A stretch of DNA of 64,000 nucleotides, taken from NCBI GenBank assembly GCA_004352715.1, contig SCFE01000116.1, positions 1,031,796 through 1,095,795 of the forward strand. Reading direction: 5' to 3'. Positions 50,406-62,350 of the stretch are shown one piece after another (position 1 is the stretch's first letter; every line of letters starts with the position of its first letter). Under the pieces are notes generated by a model. It did no database searches. It was not told the origin of the DNA and saw only the letters and a program-made list of their open reading frames with translations. This DNA is from Hofstenia miamia. Lineage: Eukaryota > Xenacoelomorpha > Acoela. The position numbers were made by a program, and so were the translations under genes.

Positions 50406-50602
50406 TTAAACAGAATACAAACTAATCTAAATTGCCATTCTGGATGTTTTTCCCCAATCTTCGTAGCAGCTGGAATGGACGTATCTCATTCTTCTTTAAA
50501 TCACGCATTCTAATATTTGCTCTAATGGAAGGAATTTTTGAATAGGCTAACAGTTGAATTAGCACAATTATCTGTTCTTATTTAATTCTTAATGTATTTT
50601 AG

Positions 50603-50896
50603 GTCGAGTTTTGGCGACCAGCTGATAAATCTTTAGATCGGCCCTGCATAATCAGTGGCAAAATTTCAAAAAATGATATCGCAAGTCCAAATAATGAATT
50701 GAACGATCTTTTGATTGTTTATCCGCTTGACATTCCTTGTGATGTGTTTATTGCAAGCACTGGAACTCATTTGTTTTTTTGTCCGTCTTGTGTTAAAGAG
50801 CCAGTGGTATGCAAAGGTGATTCAGACATTCAATGCTCAACAGATAACAAAATCGAGAGGATATTTGGGTGTCCCATTTTGCAGCAGAACCCATAA
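50603..50896 (+). CDS. Unidentified protein, last exon (probable)
   Basis: Begins after acceptor TGTATTTTAG in phase 0 and encodes 97 residues to TAA: VEFWRPADKSLDRPCIISGK, then a run with hydrophobic strands (LLIVYPLDIPCDVFIAS) and a Cys-containing end (FFCPSC, VVCKG, IQCS, FGCPI). With exon 1 this gives about 141 residues. The intron between them (47120-50602) holds a hAT-like short element, an assembly gap of 1000 N and a piggyBac-like short element, so further exons may be hidden in the gap. Six cysteines in 97 residues hint at a metal site or disulphides; no function is assigned. Confidence 0.5.
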   Translation, partial: VEFWRPADKSLDRPCIISGKISKNDIASPNNELNDLLIVYPLDIPCDVFIASTGTHLFFCPSCVKEPVVCKGDSDIQCSTDNKIERIFGCPILQQNP

Positions 50897-50906
50897 ACAA
50901 TTTTAG

Positions 50907-52038
50907 TGTTGTGTTTATTGTCTGATTAAAAGTAGTTTTTTTGTAATTTTGCTTCCTAAGACGTCTATTTTTCAACATTTTCGTTCATAAAATCTTAAAC
51001 TGTTAGTTCACATTAGCAAAAATAATCAATAAACAAATGGCTTGCTGATTCTTAATTTCAGTCAGTAGTCTGATTCCTCTCACTGGTTATTTGCGAAAAA
51101 ACTATATTTCTCTTTATGTGCTCGACTAATTTCTAAGTGAATGTACCTCATTAATCATTGTGTGTAGGAAATAATGTAATGTGTCATACTTGTGTTAGGA
51201 AACAATTAGAAACTGTTGTAAATATTTTAGATATCACTTGACATTTTGGTTTTTTATTCAATTAATATAAATTTATTTATATACAGTTGAACTTCGAAAA
51301 ACTGCATCTGCCCTGCCAAATGTATATTGCACTTGTATAGTTTTTCGCACAAGTGTAGAAAAACTGCTATATTTTTATTGGTTACCGCTTAAACCTTCTA
51401 GTGACCACCCTCGAATATACTTCCTTTCTGTTAACCACCATCAAATAAGCATCAATATCGCACAAATGCAAAATGCAATTTTTCACTGTTTAAATATCAT
51501 AAGATCTTGCTCAACATATTTTACTTATAATTTATTGGGGCATGTTAAGCTGATGAACTATGTACAATTTAATCGCATGCTTATTTCCGTTTGGTAGGAT
51601 TTAATGTCTAATGTGTTTGAAGTGCGCAAATATCGAAATGTTTTGCTTGGATGTTTCCAATCATTTGAACATTGTTTGCGTTATTCTAAAAATCATGACT
51701 ATTCCAGAAAAAAAATTATTCTTCAGGCATGCAAACTAAAAAATATGTATTTCATCATTATCTTCCTCCTTCATGTTTTGAAATATGCCCTATTATACAA
51801 TTTGTTCGATTGAAGTTCATTTCTGATTACTATTGTCAAATACTAACATCCACAGATTGTTCAAAATGGAATTTATGTTCATCACATTTTCAGTCATTTT
51901 TTATTATTTTTAACTGTTTAAAAGTAAAGCACAAGAAAAGTATGTATTTTCTTAAAAACTTTACCCATGTTGAACAAAAAATTTTACATCACATGCTTTT
52001 TTTCATAGTCCTTAATTTTATTGTATTAACGTTTTTAG
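50907..52038. other. Spacer between the unidentified gene and NAA25
   Basis: At 51284 CAGTTGAACTTCGAAAAACT beside a TA looks like one end of a pogo-like element, with GAAAAACTGC repeated within 90 bp. Otherwise non-coding; the T-rich end before 52039 looks like a splice acceptor or leader. Confidence 0.4.
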
Positions 52039-54711
52039 ATGCCTCCAGGGGATACAGTAACAGAACGACGCTTGAGAAAGCTGTATGAACTCATTGATAA
52101 TGGTAACAACAAACCTGCTATTCAACATGCTGATAAACTCATAAAAAAATTCCCTGAATTAATAGAAGCGCGCATTTTAAAAGGCATTGCTCTTTGGAGA
52201 AGCAAACGGCATGATGAGGCTGAGAAAATTATCCTTCCATTTAGTTTTGAAGACGATCTTTCAGAAAGTGCACTTAATTTATTAACTGTTTGTTTTCGAG
52301 AAATGCATCATTGTTCAGAAATCGTTCGCATTTATCAAAAGGCTGTGAAGAAGTGTCCAAATTCCGAAGAGTTAAACTCACAATTGTTTATGGCTCATGT
52401 TCGTGTCGGAAACTATGTTGAACAGCAAAATGTGGCATTCCATTTGTATAAAATTGCTCCTAATAGACCTTACTTTTTTTGGGGTGTGATGAGTGTTTAT
52501 CTTCAAGCAAAGTTTAATAAAAAGTTGGCTATGACCCTATATTTACCATTATGCAAAAGAAAATTAGACAAATTGAAAGAAGAGAAGAACTTTGTGTCTG
52601 CTGAAGAAGTTCAATTATACCTCATTGTATTGGAAGAAATGCAGGATTTTATAACAGCTATTGATATTTTAAATGGACCAATGGGAAAAATTTTAGAAGA
52701 TTCGGAAGTTAATTTTGTCATTCAAAAATTGATTGATTACAATAATAACTTGCACAAATATGACGCTGTTATAAAACTTTGTAAACAACATATTGTAAAA
52801 AACGTAGAATCGTTCTCCAATTATAAAACATTGATTTCGGCTTGCTATGAATTAAATGAAGATAAAGAAAGTTCATTTGATGATCTTCTTGCGTTTTTTC
52901 AAAGCTTACAAAGACAACATCCTAGGTCCCTCTGTCCATGTATGGGAAAAATTCACTTAGCAAATCATTATAAACTGTTCTGTAAAGTGCCTCTCACTTC
53001 CTTAGTCAAAGAATTTTTTATTCAATTTGGTGATAAACCTTGTTTTTATAATTTTATTAGGCCCTATATTAATTGTTTTAGTGACACCGAAAGTAAAGAG
53101 CTTTTGAATAGTTTGAAAGAGACCTTAACATTTAGTTGGGAAACTTTTAGTGGCTTTCAGAAAGATTTAAAATTGGTCAGTAAGTATCATTCAATATTTC
53201 AAATTGAATCGTTCCTAGTAGATGATCGTAATTCTGTAGTTGAAAGCAGTGATTTCGTTGATAATTACTCCATTTTGGTTTCTACTGCCATTAATGAATT
53301 TCAAGATTATCCAAAAATTGAAACACATCCCTCTGAAATTTTCCTTCTATTAGTTGTACATAGATTATTAGACTCATACATCATCACAAAAGATAGTAAT
53401 TATTTGCACAAAGCAATTTGCCGCTTGCAGCAATACAGCATTTCCAGTACGCAAATTCAATTTTCGTTGTTGAGACTGTATTCATTCATTGGATTAACAA
53501 AGCAGTGCATTAGTATTTATGAAAAGCTCGAGATTAAGCAATTGCTGTTTGACACATTGGGATATACAATGGTAAATTACATGCAGCACTTAGGAAGTTT
53601 TCAATTTGCAAGAAAACTTTATGATGCAATTTTAAAGTTTTTTACAATTAGTATTCGTGAAACAACGGAATATATAATAAACGCCTACCGCTATGGTACC
53701 TTCAATAAAATATTTGAAATTATGACTCTTAAAACTTCTCTTATGCACTCTTTGTGCTACAATAAAGTGCTTAGTGAAAAATTGATATTAGATTTGATTT
53801 TCGACACTGATAAATCACAGTCGATTTTTGCATTAAATCTTTCAGAGATCAATCTCGAAGATGATATTGATATAGAGGAAATTGAAGATCATAGAGATCT
53901 TGAAGTTTTAACTTGTTGGTATCGCCCTTCTTTAGCAGATTGGAGTAGCAGAGATTTACACTTAGACTCATTTTTAAATGAAAAGGCTTGGTTGAACTGC
54001 CGATTTCTTTTTATTAAGGCTTTTATTATTGCAATTCAAATGTTTACTAAGAAAACTATTGATAAAAATCTCTTTCAAAAATTTAGTTCCACAGCCATTA
54101 GTTTTAATAATAGTCTAGAAAACTTACACCGTTGTAGTAACGTTTCAAATAATCATCCATTTGGTCCTCCTATGGTACCGTTTAAAGAATTCCTATACAT
54201 TTCCAGTGATGAAATAATGTCTAATATGTTGGAAACCTTTAAAATGCTTGAAAATTGGCCGAATATATCGCTAGAAGCTTTGTATGGTAAATTTACCGCG
54301 TCATCAGAATTGTTCACAAGTGCCTTTTCGAAAATTGAAAATATGAATTTATTTGAAAGTAATTCAGTGTCATCATTTCTAAACGTACCTAATTTTGTTA
54401 CGTTGGAATTATTTGTCGAAGTTTTTTCATTACAATCCAGTGTTTGTGAAGTTTTTGTTGTACTGCTTTCAAGGTTGGATTCGAATTCTAAGAGTAATTT
54501 TTGTGATATTCGGAAAGAACTATTTCAGATTTGTCAGAATTTGAAGAACCTCGGTGCATCAACTTTGTCATTTTTGGATAAAAGTAGGCAGATGGTAAAA
54601 CTTCAGTACCTCAAGTTGGAAGACTGCAACGTTGATGTACATGATGCAACACATGAACTAGAAAATCTTATTTCTAAAAAGTTAGCTTATTTATCATCAT
54701 TCAATTTATAA
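52039..54711 (+). CDS. NAA25: NatB auxiliary subunit NAA25 (Mdm20)
   Basis: 890 residues in one open frame. The N-terminus (ERRLRKLYELIDNGNNK, AIQHADKLIKKFPEL) matches the conserved start of NAA25, the large TPR-type scaffold that binds the catalytic subunit NAA20 and ribosomes; NatB acetylates N-termini of nascent proteins beginning Met-Asp, Met-Glu, Met-Asn or Met-Gln. Further family landmarks are CFREMHH, AVKKCPNSEELNSQLFMAHVRVG, FGDKPCFYNF, LGYTMVNYMQHLG and TEYIINAYRYGTF. It is slightly shorter than the human protein (972), mainly in the C-terminal third. The chosen ATG gives an N-terminus of family length; it is directly preceded by GTTTTTAG, a plausible acceptor, so a 5' UTR exon may exist upstream. 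A polyadenylation signal follows closely. It has no frame damage and no intron in the coding part. Confidence 0.93.
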   Translation: MPPGDTVTERRLRKLYELIDNGNNKPAIQHADKLIKKFPELIEARILKGIALWRSKRHDEAEKIILPFSFEDDLSESALNLLTVCFREMHHCSEIVRIYQKAVKKCPNSEELNSQLFMAHVRVGNYVEQQNVAFHLYKIAPNRPYFFWGVMSVYLQAKFNKKLAMTLYLPLCKRKLDKLKEEKNFVSAEEVQLYLIVLEEMQDFITAIDILNGPMGKILEDSEVNFVIQKLIDYNNNLHKYDAVIKLCKQHIVKNVESFSNYKTLISACYELNEDKESSFDDLLAFFQSLQRQHPRSLCPCMGKIHLANHYKLFCKVPLTSLVKEFFIQFGDKPCFYNFIRPYINCFSDTESKELLNSLKETLTFSWETFSGFQKDLKLVSKYHSIFQIESFLVDDRNSVVESSDFVDNYSILVSTAINEFQDYPKIETHPSEIFLLLVVHRLLDSYIITKDSNYLHKAICRLQQYSISSTQIQFSLLRLYSFIGLTKQCISIYEKLEIKQLLFDTLGYTMVNYMQHLGSFQFARKLYDAILKFFTISIRETTEYIINAYRYGTFNKIFEIMTLKTSLMHSLCYNKVLSEKLILDLIFDTDKSQSIFALNLSEINLEDDIDIEEIEDHRDLEVLTCWYRPSLADWSSRDLHLDSFLNEKAWLNCRFLFIKAFIIAIQMFTKKTIDKNLFQKFSSTAISFNNSLENLHRCSNVSNNHPFGPPMVPFKEFLYISSDEIMSNMLETFKMLENWPNISLEALYGKFTASSELFTSAFSKIENMNLFESNSVSSFLNVPNFVTLELFVEVFSLQSSVCEVFVVLLSRLDSNSKSNFCDIRKELFQICQNLKNLGASTLSFLDKSRQMVKLQYLKLEDCNVDVHDATHELENLISKKLAYLSSFNL

Positions 54712-54731
54712 ATTATCATCAAATCCAATTA

Positions 54732-54737
54732 AATAAA
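54732..54737 (+). terminator. Poly(A) signal AATAAA after NAA25
   Basis: AATAAA 21 bases after the NAA25 stop codon, followed by T-rich sequence. Spacing suits a very short 3' UTR. Confidence 0.55.
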
Positions 54738-55180
54738 TATTTCTATTGTTAAATTTATAAAATATCACACAAAAGTTCGTTATAGTTAGATTCCATGTTA
54801 CATTTCCAAGTAGCTCTGGTGTTAATGTTTTTTACTATAAATATTTCACTTTAACGTTGAAATTTGCAAAAAGTCTTTGTTGTATTTTGATAGTAAATAC
54901 GTTCACAACCTTAATTGTGCCTTCCTGTGCTTTGAGCCTAGTGCATATCTTTTCTTTAGGTGTTAATTCTCCAAACTGATTGGAGCAACGAAAACAAAAT
55001 ATTGAATATATTTTATATATATATATATATGCAATTGTGCATTAATAGATCCTAATATAGAACAATTTGAACTGAATGCCGTTTTCATTAAAGAATGCAT
55101 TTTCAAAACCAATTGAATTAATGCGGTTTTTTTAAAAAAACTGATACAAAGTACATTGTCTTCTTTCACTCAATTCATTG

Positions 55181-55219
<39 letters not shown>
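54738..55219. other. Non-coding and TA tract
   Basis: No gene. Ends in a TA tract (55184-55215) that runs into a gap of 181 N (55220-55400). Confidence 0.6.
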
Positions 55220-55400
55220 NNNNNNNNNNNNNNNNNNNNNNNNNNNNNNNNNNNNNNNNNNNNNNNNNNNNNNNNNNNNNNNNNNNNNNNNNNNNNNNNN
55301 NNNNNNNNNNNNNNNNNNNNNNNNNNNNNNNNNNNNNNNNNNNNNNNNNNNNNNNNNNNNNNNNNNNNNNNNNNNNNNNNNNNNNNNNNNNNNNNNNNNN

Positions 55401-55436
<36 letters not shown>

Positions 55437-56411
55437 CCTACTTGCGCTTTTTACAATTTAAGAACCCGCTAGCTTGCGCTTTGTACACCTTATTAATTTT
55501 CAGATAAAAATTTCTCGAAAACAATGCACTTTTGCAACTGTTAAATTATGGAAATATAATTATAACAATTTGAGAGAAAAAAGTTAGCATGATCCGCAGC
55601 CTTGTGCTTTGTACACAAAATACACACATACTTTCGCGTTGTACAAACACATACTTATCAAAAACATTTATTTCAACAATTATGTTAGAAATTATAACTT
55701 AAAAACGCGAGAAGGCTTGACTTACTTTATAATGAATTTTTAAACCAGATTTTTCGTTTATTGGTACAGCTCAACTAGGGTTGGCTGGTTGCTACTTTCT
55801 AGTAAACATACTTACTAGTAATCAAATTTTAGCTTACTTACAAACAATTAACTACTAACAGGCACGTAGTTGATAGACAGATCTCCAAATAATTATGCGT
55901 AATGCAGGACATCAGAGTATTTTAGCAGGATACTAGTAATATAATGGTGAGTTCCTAGCCTAGTAAGTTAACAATAACCAGTTTCAATTTTATTCCAATT
56001 TGCCAACGCTAAGCTCAGCAATTCATAGAACTCAACATGCCTAGGTGCATTGACAAAGCTTTTTCTTGTATGTCTGCTAAATGAGCAGTCTTTATCAATT
56101 GATATTCTCATATATGTTATAATTATTATGTACTACTAATACATAACTAGCTACGTCGATGCCATTTAATATATTTATGTGTCTATTAATAGTGGTAAAT
56201 TTGCCTGATGTGCAAGGAGTAACAACAGCATAATAAAAATTCGCGATTAAAAATACGCGCGTAAAATGTTGAAGGTCACATTTGTTCTAAATAGACTTTT
56301 TCGAATGTCCTAGTCATTTCCGAACTGTATATTTAGGTGTGCGTGCATTTTTGAAGATTATAAGAGAATTTTTAAAAAAGTGTACAAAGCGCAATTGTGC
56401 GTGCAAACTTT
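55401..56411. mobile_element. Element with GCGCTTTGTACA boxes
   Basis: After a TA tract (55402-55432): TTGCGCTTTTTACA, TTGCGCTTTGTACA, TTGTGCTTTGTACA and TTCGCGTTGTACAA up to about 55650; at about 56381 the box is inverted (TGTACAAAGCGCAA). It encloses a hAT-type MITE. Non-coding; class unknown. Confidence 0.5.
55776..56011. mobile_element. hAT-type MITE, ACTAGTAA words
   Basis: Starts TAGGGTTGGC and ends with the complement of TAGCGTTGGC; flanks AGCTCAAC / AGCTCAGC (7 of 8). ACTAGTAA and related words repeat inside. 236 bp, no coding. Confidence 0.75.
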
Positions 56412-58051
56412 TTTTATATAGAAACTTCAATAATTTTTTAAATATAAAGCAGTTGATTTAAAAATGCTTTAGAAAGTGTTTTTTCAGTTATGTGGACATT
56501 TCCTGAGATAAAAATATAGTTTTTTAAAGATATTTATGAACTCTTTGTGTAACTATTTCAAATTTTTAAAACATTAAACGGAGTTAATTTATGCAGTCAT
56601 TTATCCTTTTGCTATGATGCTGTTTTAAATGCAGTTAGGCGGTATTTTAATATTTTTCAGTTTTGAAAACACATTTTTGTACATTAAATAACAGGTATTT
56701 ATTAAAAATTTAAATCTGTCACAGACCATACCATAATCTAAATACGAAAACGTATATTGAGGGTAATTCATAACCTACTAAACTCAATACTGTAGTTTGT
56801 TTGATAATGATGAGATGAATATTTGTAAATGATCTTAAAAATTTATATTATGTTGGATTAACCCTATGCATTCAAAATTTGTCTTTTAATGGATTCCTCC
56901 ACCGATATATCTCTAAAACTGCAGTACATGTTTGCACAGAGCTAATTCTTAATGAATTTTTTTAAAATTGTAGGTGATTGTTTGTTAGGGGATTTTATTG
57001 TAATGTTTTTTTTATAAATATTGGATTTTTAATAAAAAAAGACATTTAATGTAAACGTGCAGGATTTTCTGATCACTGCTAAAAATTGAGTGATAAACGA
57101 CGTGCCAATGCTCTTCAAGTGCAGCAGCTTCAACATCTTCCATCCCCAAATTGACCCAGTGGCACATACCAATTTGTCACCAATGATTTCTAATTTAAAT
57201 GCACTAGTGTTTTCCAAAATGCAAATTTTGAACATGTATTTCTAGACTTCCCATTAGCAGTATTTCCAAACTTCTGCTTTTCACATTCTTAGCAATTGCC
57301 AATCCTACTGTCTCCCTCTCGTTTGATCTGATAGTAATAAATTTTGACGTAATATTGAAAATGTCATTACTACACATTTATCTGTTGCAAAGATACTTAA
57401 TATTTACATGCATAAATAAAAACCAACACGAAGTACAACAGAATAGCAAAGAACTCGGGTGTTGCTATGTATCTCAACAAATTTGGCAATAATTCTATCG
57501 TTATCCATAGTCTTCACCTACCTTGTCTGTATAAACTGATAGGATCAGCAAGTCCTACAGCCGCTTGGTATTCATTCATTTCACAGGAATTTTTTTTATT
57601 TTCTTCATTACACTGATTGATTTTTAACATTCAGAGGATAAAACTGGTATGGTACTTTTCGGTTAAGAAAGTTAGCCATCACGTAATATAGGTGTGGAAT
57701 TAGAGTCGTGGTATGAACAATTACGATTATGAGTGTGATCTAAGATGTGCAGTGGCAAACTATTTTATTTTGTTTATATAATCAGGCATCTCAGATCAAG
57801 TACAAATGCAATGGAAATATAAATGTCTTAAGGTACATGAACTAAATGTAACTACATGCCTCACCTAACCATATACAGTCATTATTAATGCTGACTAAGA
57901 AAATGTTAGTTGGTGGCCGGGACAGTAGTTCCATCCAGTTTATAAACTCAATGTTTCGTCAATCCTATTTCTAAAATCGAACTAAGGCTTATCTTAAAAT
58001 AAAATTTAGAATAAAAATAAGAGAAATCGTTTCCCACTTACAATTGATTAA
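56412..58051. other. Non-coding
   Basis: No gene supported. TTAACCCTATGCATTC at about 56860 resembles a lone piggyBac-like end; no partner found. Confidence 0.4.
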
Positions 58052-58283
58052 CCCTATATGGACCAATTTATTTTGCATCTGGTTTTTATGCATTTGTTTA
58101 CATCTGAGAAGTAGACCACGTGACAAGAGTTTGAACGAAACAATACGAATAACTGCACTCGTCTTGTGTAGCCACGGTTGTGTCCCGTTCATTTAATAAC
58201 CACGTGAAAAAAACATTCTGATTATATTTATAACATCAATGTTTTTCTAATGTCGCTGAGGAACGCACATGGTTCATATAGGG
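58052..58283. mobile_element. piggyBac-like MITE, 232 bp
   Basis: CCCTATATGGACCA at the left and, reversed, CCCTATATGAACCA at the right, flanked by TTAA (58048-58051, 58284-58287). Non-coding. Different family from the element at 50163. Confidence 0.8.
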
Positions 58284-59343
58284 TTAATGGAACCAACTCC
58301 ATCCAGATGTAACAGAAGAACCAAATTTCAGTATATTTAAAGAATCTATTAAAATTTCATTAGAAAAACGAAGATCCTATTAGTTGGCAAATTTTAGAAC
58401 AATTCAATAAAATATAACAAACGTACAGCTTAAATCCTCAAAGACATTACATTTACGAAACCGAGATTAGCATAAAGATTTCTACAACCAAATGAATTCG
58501 TGTACTTTTATGTTTTTTAATCTTTTACAAATGCTAATAATTTTATTTGTAAAAATAAAAGAATTAACAAATCATTATAAAAAGTATAAAATATGGTTTT
58601 AATACTCATGCAGACAGATAATTAAAAATATAAACTAGACATACTACGTTTGCAAAATTGACATTTTTAAAATTATTCGGCTCATTCATGCTTGTAATAC
58701 TTAAGGTTTTGACCTAAAAATGAAATTTTTGATGTAAAGGGCTGAGCATTTATTTTTTAAAACATGATAAAGTACTGGTTACAGATGACAAAACAATGCT
58801 TATGGTGTTCAAAAGAAAAATGATGATTCCTTAGTTTAGCTTAAAAATTTGACAATCATTTTCACAAAAAAAATACAAATTTACTAAGTAAATAAACAAT
58901 TTTATCTTTATTTTGGCTTAAAATGAAATTTTGATTCTATAACCACACTAAGTATTTCAAAAATTCGCGGCTTTAATGTCAACAAATTTAGCAATGTTTT
59001 TGACTGAAAAGTTATTTTTACTTCATTGACTTTCCTCTCATATTGAACATCATTATAAATTTTTCTTTGCTTATGTCACAACGAACACTAGAAAACAATG
59101 ACTCTTCTATTGCAAAACACTAAACCATGGAGGCAGCTGAATGCCATTACACTTAATAAATGCTTAGAGTAAAATTGTGCGGTTGATACAGTCAAAGCTT
59201 TGACTTAAAAATTCAATTTTGAGAGCATATTTTATTTTAAATGACAATATTTGTTTCAATTCAGCGTTGCAAGATCAAATTTGTATTTACAACAACAAAA
59301 TTACTTTTAAAATGTTTAGAAACTATAATTGGATTGCAAAAAC
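58284..59343. other. Non-coding, downstream of actin
   Basis: AT-rich, presumably containing the actin 3' UTR at its right side. Nothing else supported. Confidence 0.5.
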
Positions 59344-59733
59344 CTAAAAGCATTTTCTGTGGACAATTGATGGACCGCTTTCATCATATTCTTCTTTTCC
59401 AATCCACATGCTTTGGAATGTAGCCAAAGAAGCAACAATAGAGCCTCCAATCCATACAGAGTATTTCCTTTCTGGAGGAGCATGAATTTTGATTTTCATA
59501 GTAGGAGGAGCTAAGTCACTCATTTCTTTCTGCATACGGTCAGCAATATTTGGGTACATTGTGCTGCCACCAGACATGACGATGTTAGCATACAAATCTT
59601 TCCTGATATCCAAATCACACTTCATGATGCTGTTAAATGTTGTGTTGTGAATACCATTCGCTTCCATACCAACTAAGGCAGGCTTAAACAAAGCTTCAGG
59701 ACATCTAAAGCGCTCTGACCCAATAGTTATAAC
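59344..59733 (-). CDS. Actin, exon 3
   Basis: Codons 248-376 ([18 protein letters not shown] ... SIVHRKCF) and TAG. The conserved carboxy end is intact, but the exon has unusual residues: [70 protein letters not shown]. Length is canonical and the frame is clean, so this looks like a functional but divergent paralogue and not a processed pseudogene (it keeps two introns). Muscle versus cytoplasmic class cannot be told from this. Confidence 0.95.
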   Translation of the reverse strand, partial: VITIGSERFRCPEALFKPALVGMEANGIHNTTFNSIMKCDLDIRKDLYANIVMSGGSTMYPNIADRMQKEMSDLAPPTMKIKIHAPPERKYSVWIGGSIVASLATFQSMWIGKEEYDESGPSIVHRKCF

Positions 59734-59846
59734 CTAAATTCATAAAGATTTCAATTATTTGCTAAAAAATGCAAATAATATAGAAAGTTTATCATAGGTA
59801 TTGATATTGAATAATTTGTAGCGTTGTTGTTCATTTTTATACTTAC

Positions 59847-60245
59847 TTGACCATCTGGGAGTTCATAGCTCTTTTCTAAGCTAGAATTCATACCAGCATT
59901 AGCCATTTCCTCATCAAAGTCAAGCGCAACAAAGCACAATTTCTCTTTGATGTCTCTTACAATTTCTCGCTCGGCTGATGTAGTAAAGGAGTATCCTCGA
60001 TCCATCAAGATTTTCATTAAATAATCTGTAAGATCTCTTCCTGCTAAATCCAATCGCAAGATAGCATGCGGTAAAGCGTATCCCTCATAAATTGGAACAG
60101 TATGCGATACCCCATCACCGGAGTCAAAGACAATACCAGTTGTTCTACCGGACGCGTACAGGGACATGACAGCTTGAATTTGCACGTACATTGCAGGACA
60201 GTTGAAAGTTTCAAACATGATTTGTGTCATCTTTTCGCGATTTGC
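59847..60245 (-). CDS. Actin, exon 2
   Basis: Codons 115-247 ([19 protein letters not shown] ... [12 protein letters not shown]), from acceptor TTTAG to donor CAA|GTAAGT, both phase 0. It holds the second nucleotide-binding loop ([12 protein letters not shown]) and the [13 protein letters not shown] motif. Several positions differ from conventional animal actins, for example [12 protein letters not shown] where YVAIQAVLSLYA is usual, [10 protein letters not shown], and [16 protein letters not shown]. The following intron is 113 nt (59734-59846). Confidence 0.95.
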
Positions 60246-60308
60246 CTAAACAATTTGATTAATTAAAAAAATAAACCATAAATTTTGTAAAATATGTGCA
60301 GTATTTCA

Positions 60309-60845
<537 letters not shown>

Positions 60846-61006
60846 TAGATATTTGCATAACATAGTTCAACTTCCTAACATGGTAACTAATTTGATTTCT
60901 AAGAAGGTTGCAAATTTCCGTGAATTGTTTGGTTTTTGCGCAATTAGCAATAAGTCATGTACGATTAATCATAGCATCCGTATTTGCTTTTAGAATGTTA
61001 GAATAC

Positions 61007-61570
61007 TATTAATAGCAAATCCAATAATCAGTGTTTAACTGAATAGTACAACAAAAACATTCAAGTAATGATCATGTTTCAAAATCAAGATTTCAGGAAC
61101 CTTTACATGTTTCTTGAATTCATGATTCAATAAAGATTTATACAAAGGATGATTGCAAGTAGTATTGTGCGGGAGGGCTTACGCGGGGTACGAGCGGGCT
61201 TCCGGTGGGCTTGATGAGGTACGGCGGGCGAATTTACTAAATTTTCTTTTTCGTGTTTGACTTTCTTTAAGCTTCTGTACAAATGGTGCAATTTGGTGCT
61301 AAGATTGTACAAAAAACAATGATTTGTACTATATTGTCAATTGTACAGGCTTTTTCATGTGATAATTTTTCTTTTTTTATTGTTTGATTTTATTAACTAT
61401 TATCTTTAAGCTGAAAGATTATACAGGTTGACATGAACATAGACGGGCGGGCTGCATAAAACTCCTGAGGCACTGGCGACAAAAAAGTTCCTAATTGTAA
61501 GTCTCAAGGCCAAGCCATACCTATTTTCAATTGACATTTGATAAGATCGGCGTCTTCATTATTTCTCCGT
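61007..61570. repeat. Local duplication, copy 1 (interrupted)
   Basis: TATTAATAGCAAATCCAATA and about 85 bp after it recur at 62351, as does AAGGCCAAGCCATACC (61507 on; AATGCCAAGCCATGCC at 62549 on). Copy 1 is longer because of the insertion at 61160-61493. It lies about 340 bp upstream of the actin start codon. Confidence 0.75.
61160..61493. mobile_element. hAT-type insertion, CGGGCTT words
   Basis: Flanked by ATTGCAAG / ATTGTAAG (7 of 8); starts TAGTATTGTGCGGGAGGGCT and ends AAAAAAGTTCCTA. GC-rich CGGGCTT / GGTACG words repeat near the left end and GACGGGCGGGCTG near the right. The uninterrupted sister at 62351-62596 lacks it, which confirms an insertion. Confidence 0.7.
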
Positions 61571-62350
61571 TTACTTTTCTGTACTGATTTATCACATGCA
61601 GAATTCATATTCATATCTAGTTATCAAATTAAATATTGTTTCTGTTGGCATTAATCATTTAATTTCAGGCTGTAAGTACACTAGGGTCCATTCTAGTAAT
61701 AACTGCCCTGGCTTGAATATGCAATTACGATTCTCTTCCATTTTAATTCCATTTCCAAAACTATTTTAAAAAAATGTCCATATATTTCCATAAATTTCCA
61801 TATTTCTCCATAGCCCTTCAACCTAGTGATTTAGGTTCTGCGGGAAGAGCATTTTACTGTTTCAGTCACATTTAGTCCCATTTGATTTAAAACCAACTCA
61901 ACGGAGACCAGTAAATCACATGGTATTGAGTTTTCACGTGGAAACCTACTAATAGTTCCTTAAATTGCCTATATTTCTTACAGAAATTACAATTCAGTTC
62001 ATACATGTGTAATAATTGACCTGATTGAAATTGCCAGGGTACACATAATAGAATTTTGTAATAGTTTTGATCTTGGCATCTGCTAAGATTATTTGAATTT
62101 CACATCTAGAAATTTTTTCAGTTACTTTCAGTTACAATTTTGTTCAAAATTGAATTATAATGAAGTAATGTAAAGTCATATATTCATGGTAATGATATAT
62201 CGAAAAACTTATGGAGTAAACTCAAATCAATCGCAAACTTTCTTTAGATAATTATATTATATTTTAAAAAAATTGCCTAAATGCAGTTAAGGGAATGGAG
62301 TAAGAATTAGGAACGAATGTTAAATGTCAGAAACGGGCCCAATCTGAAAA

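Noticed and set aside
51729-52088. 119-codon open frame overlapping the NAA25 start
   Set aside because: It is in a different frame from NAA25 and its composition is non-coding.
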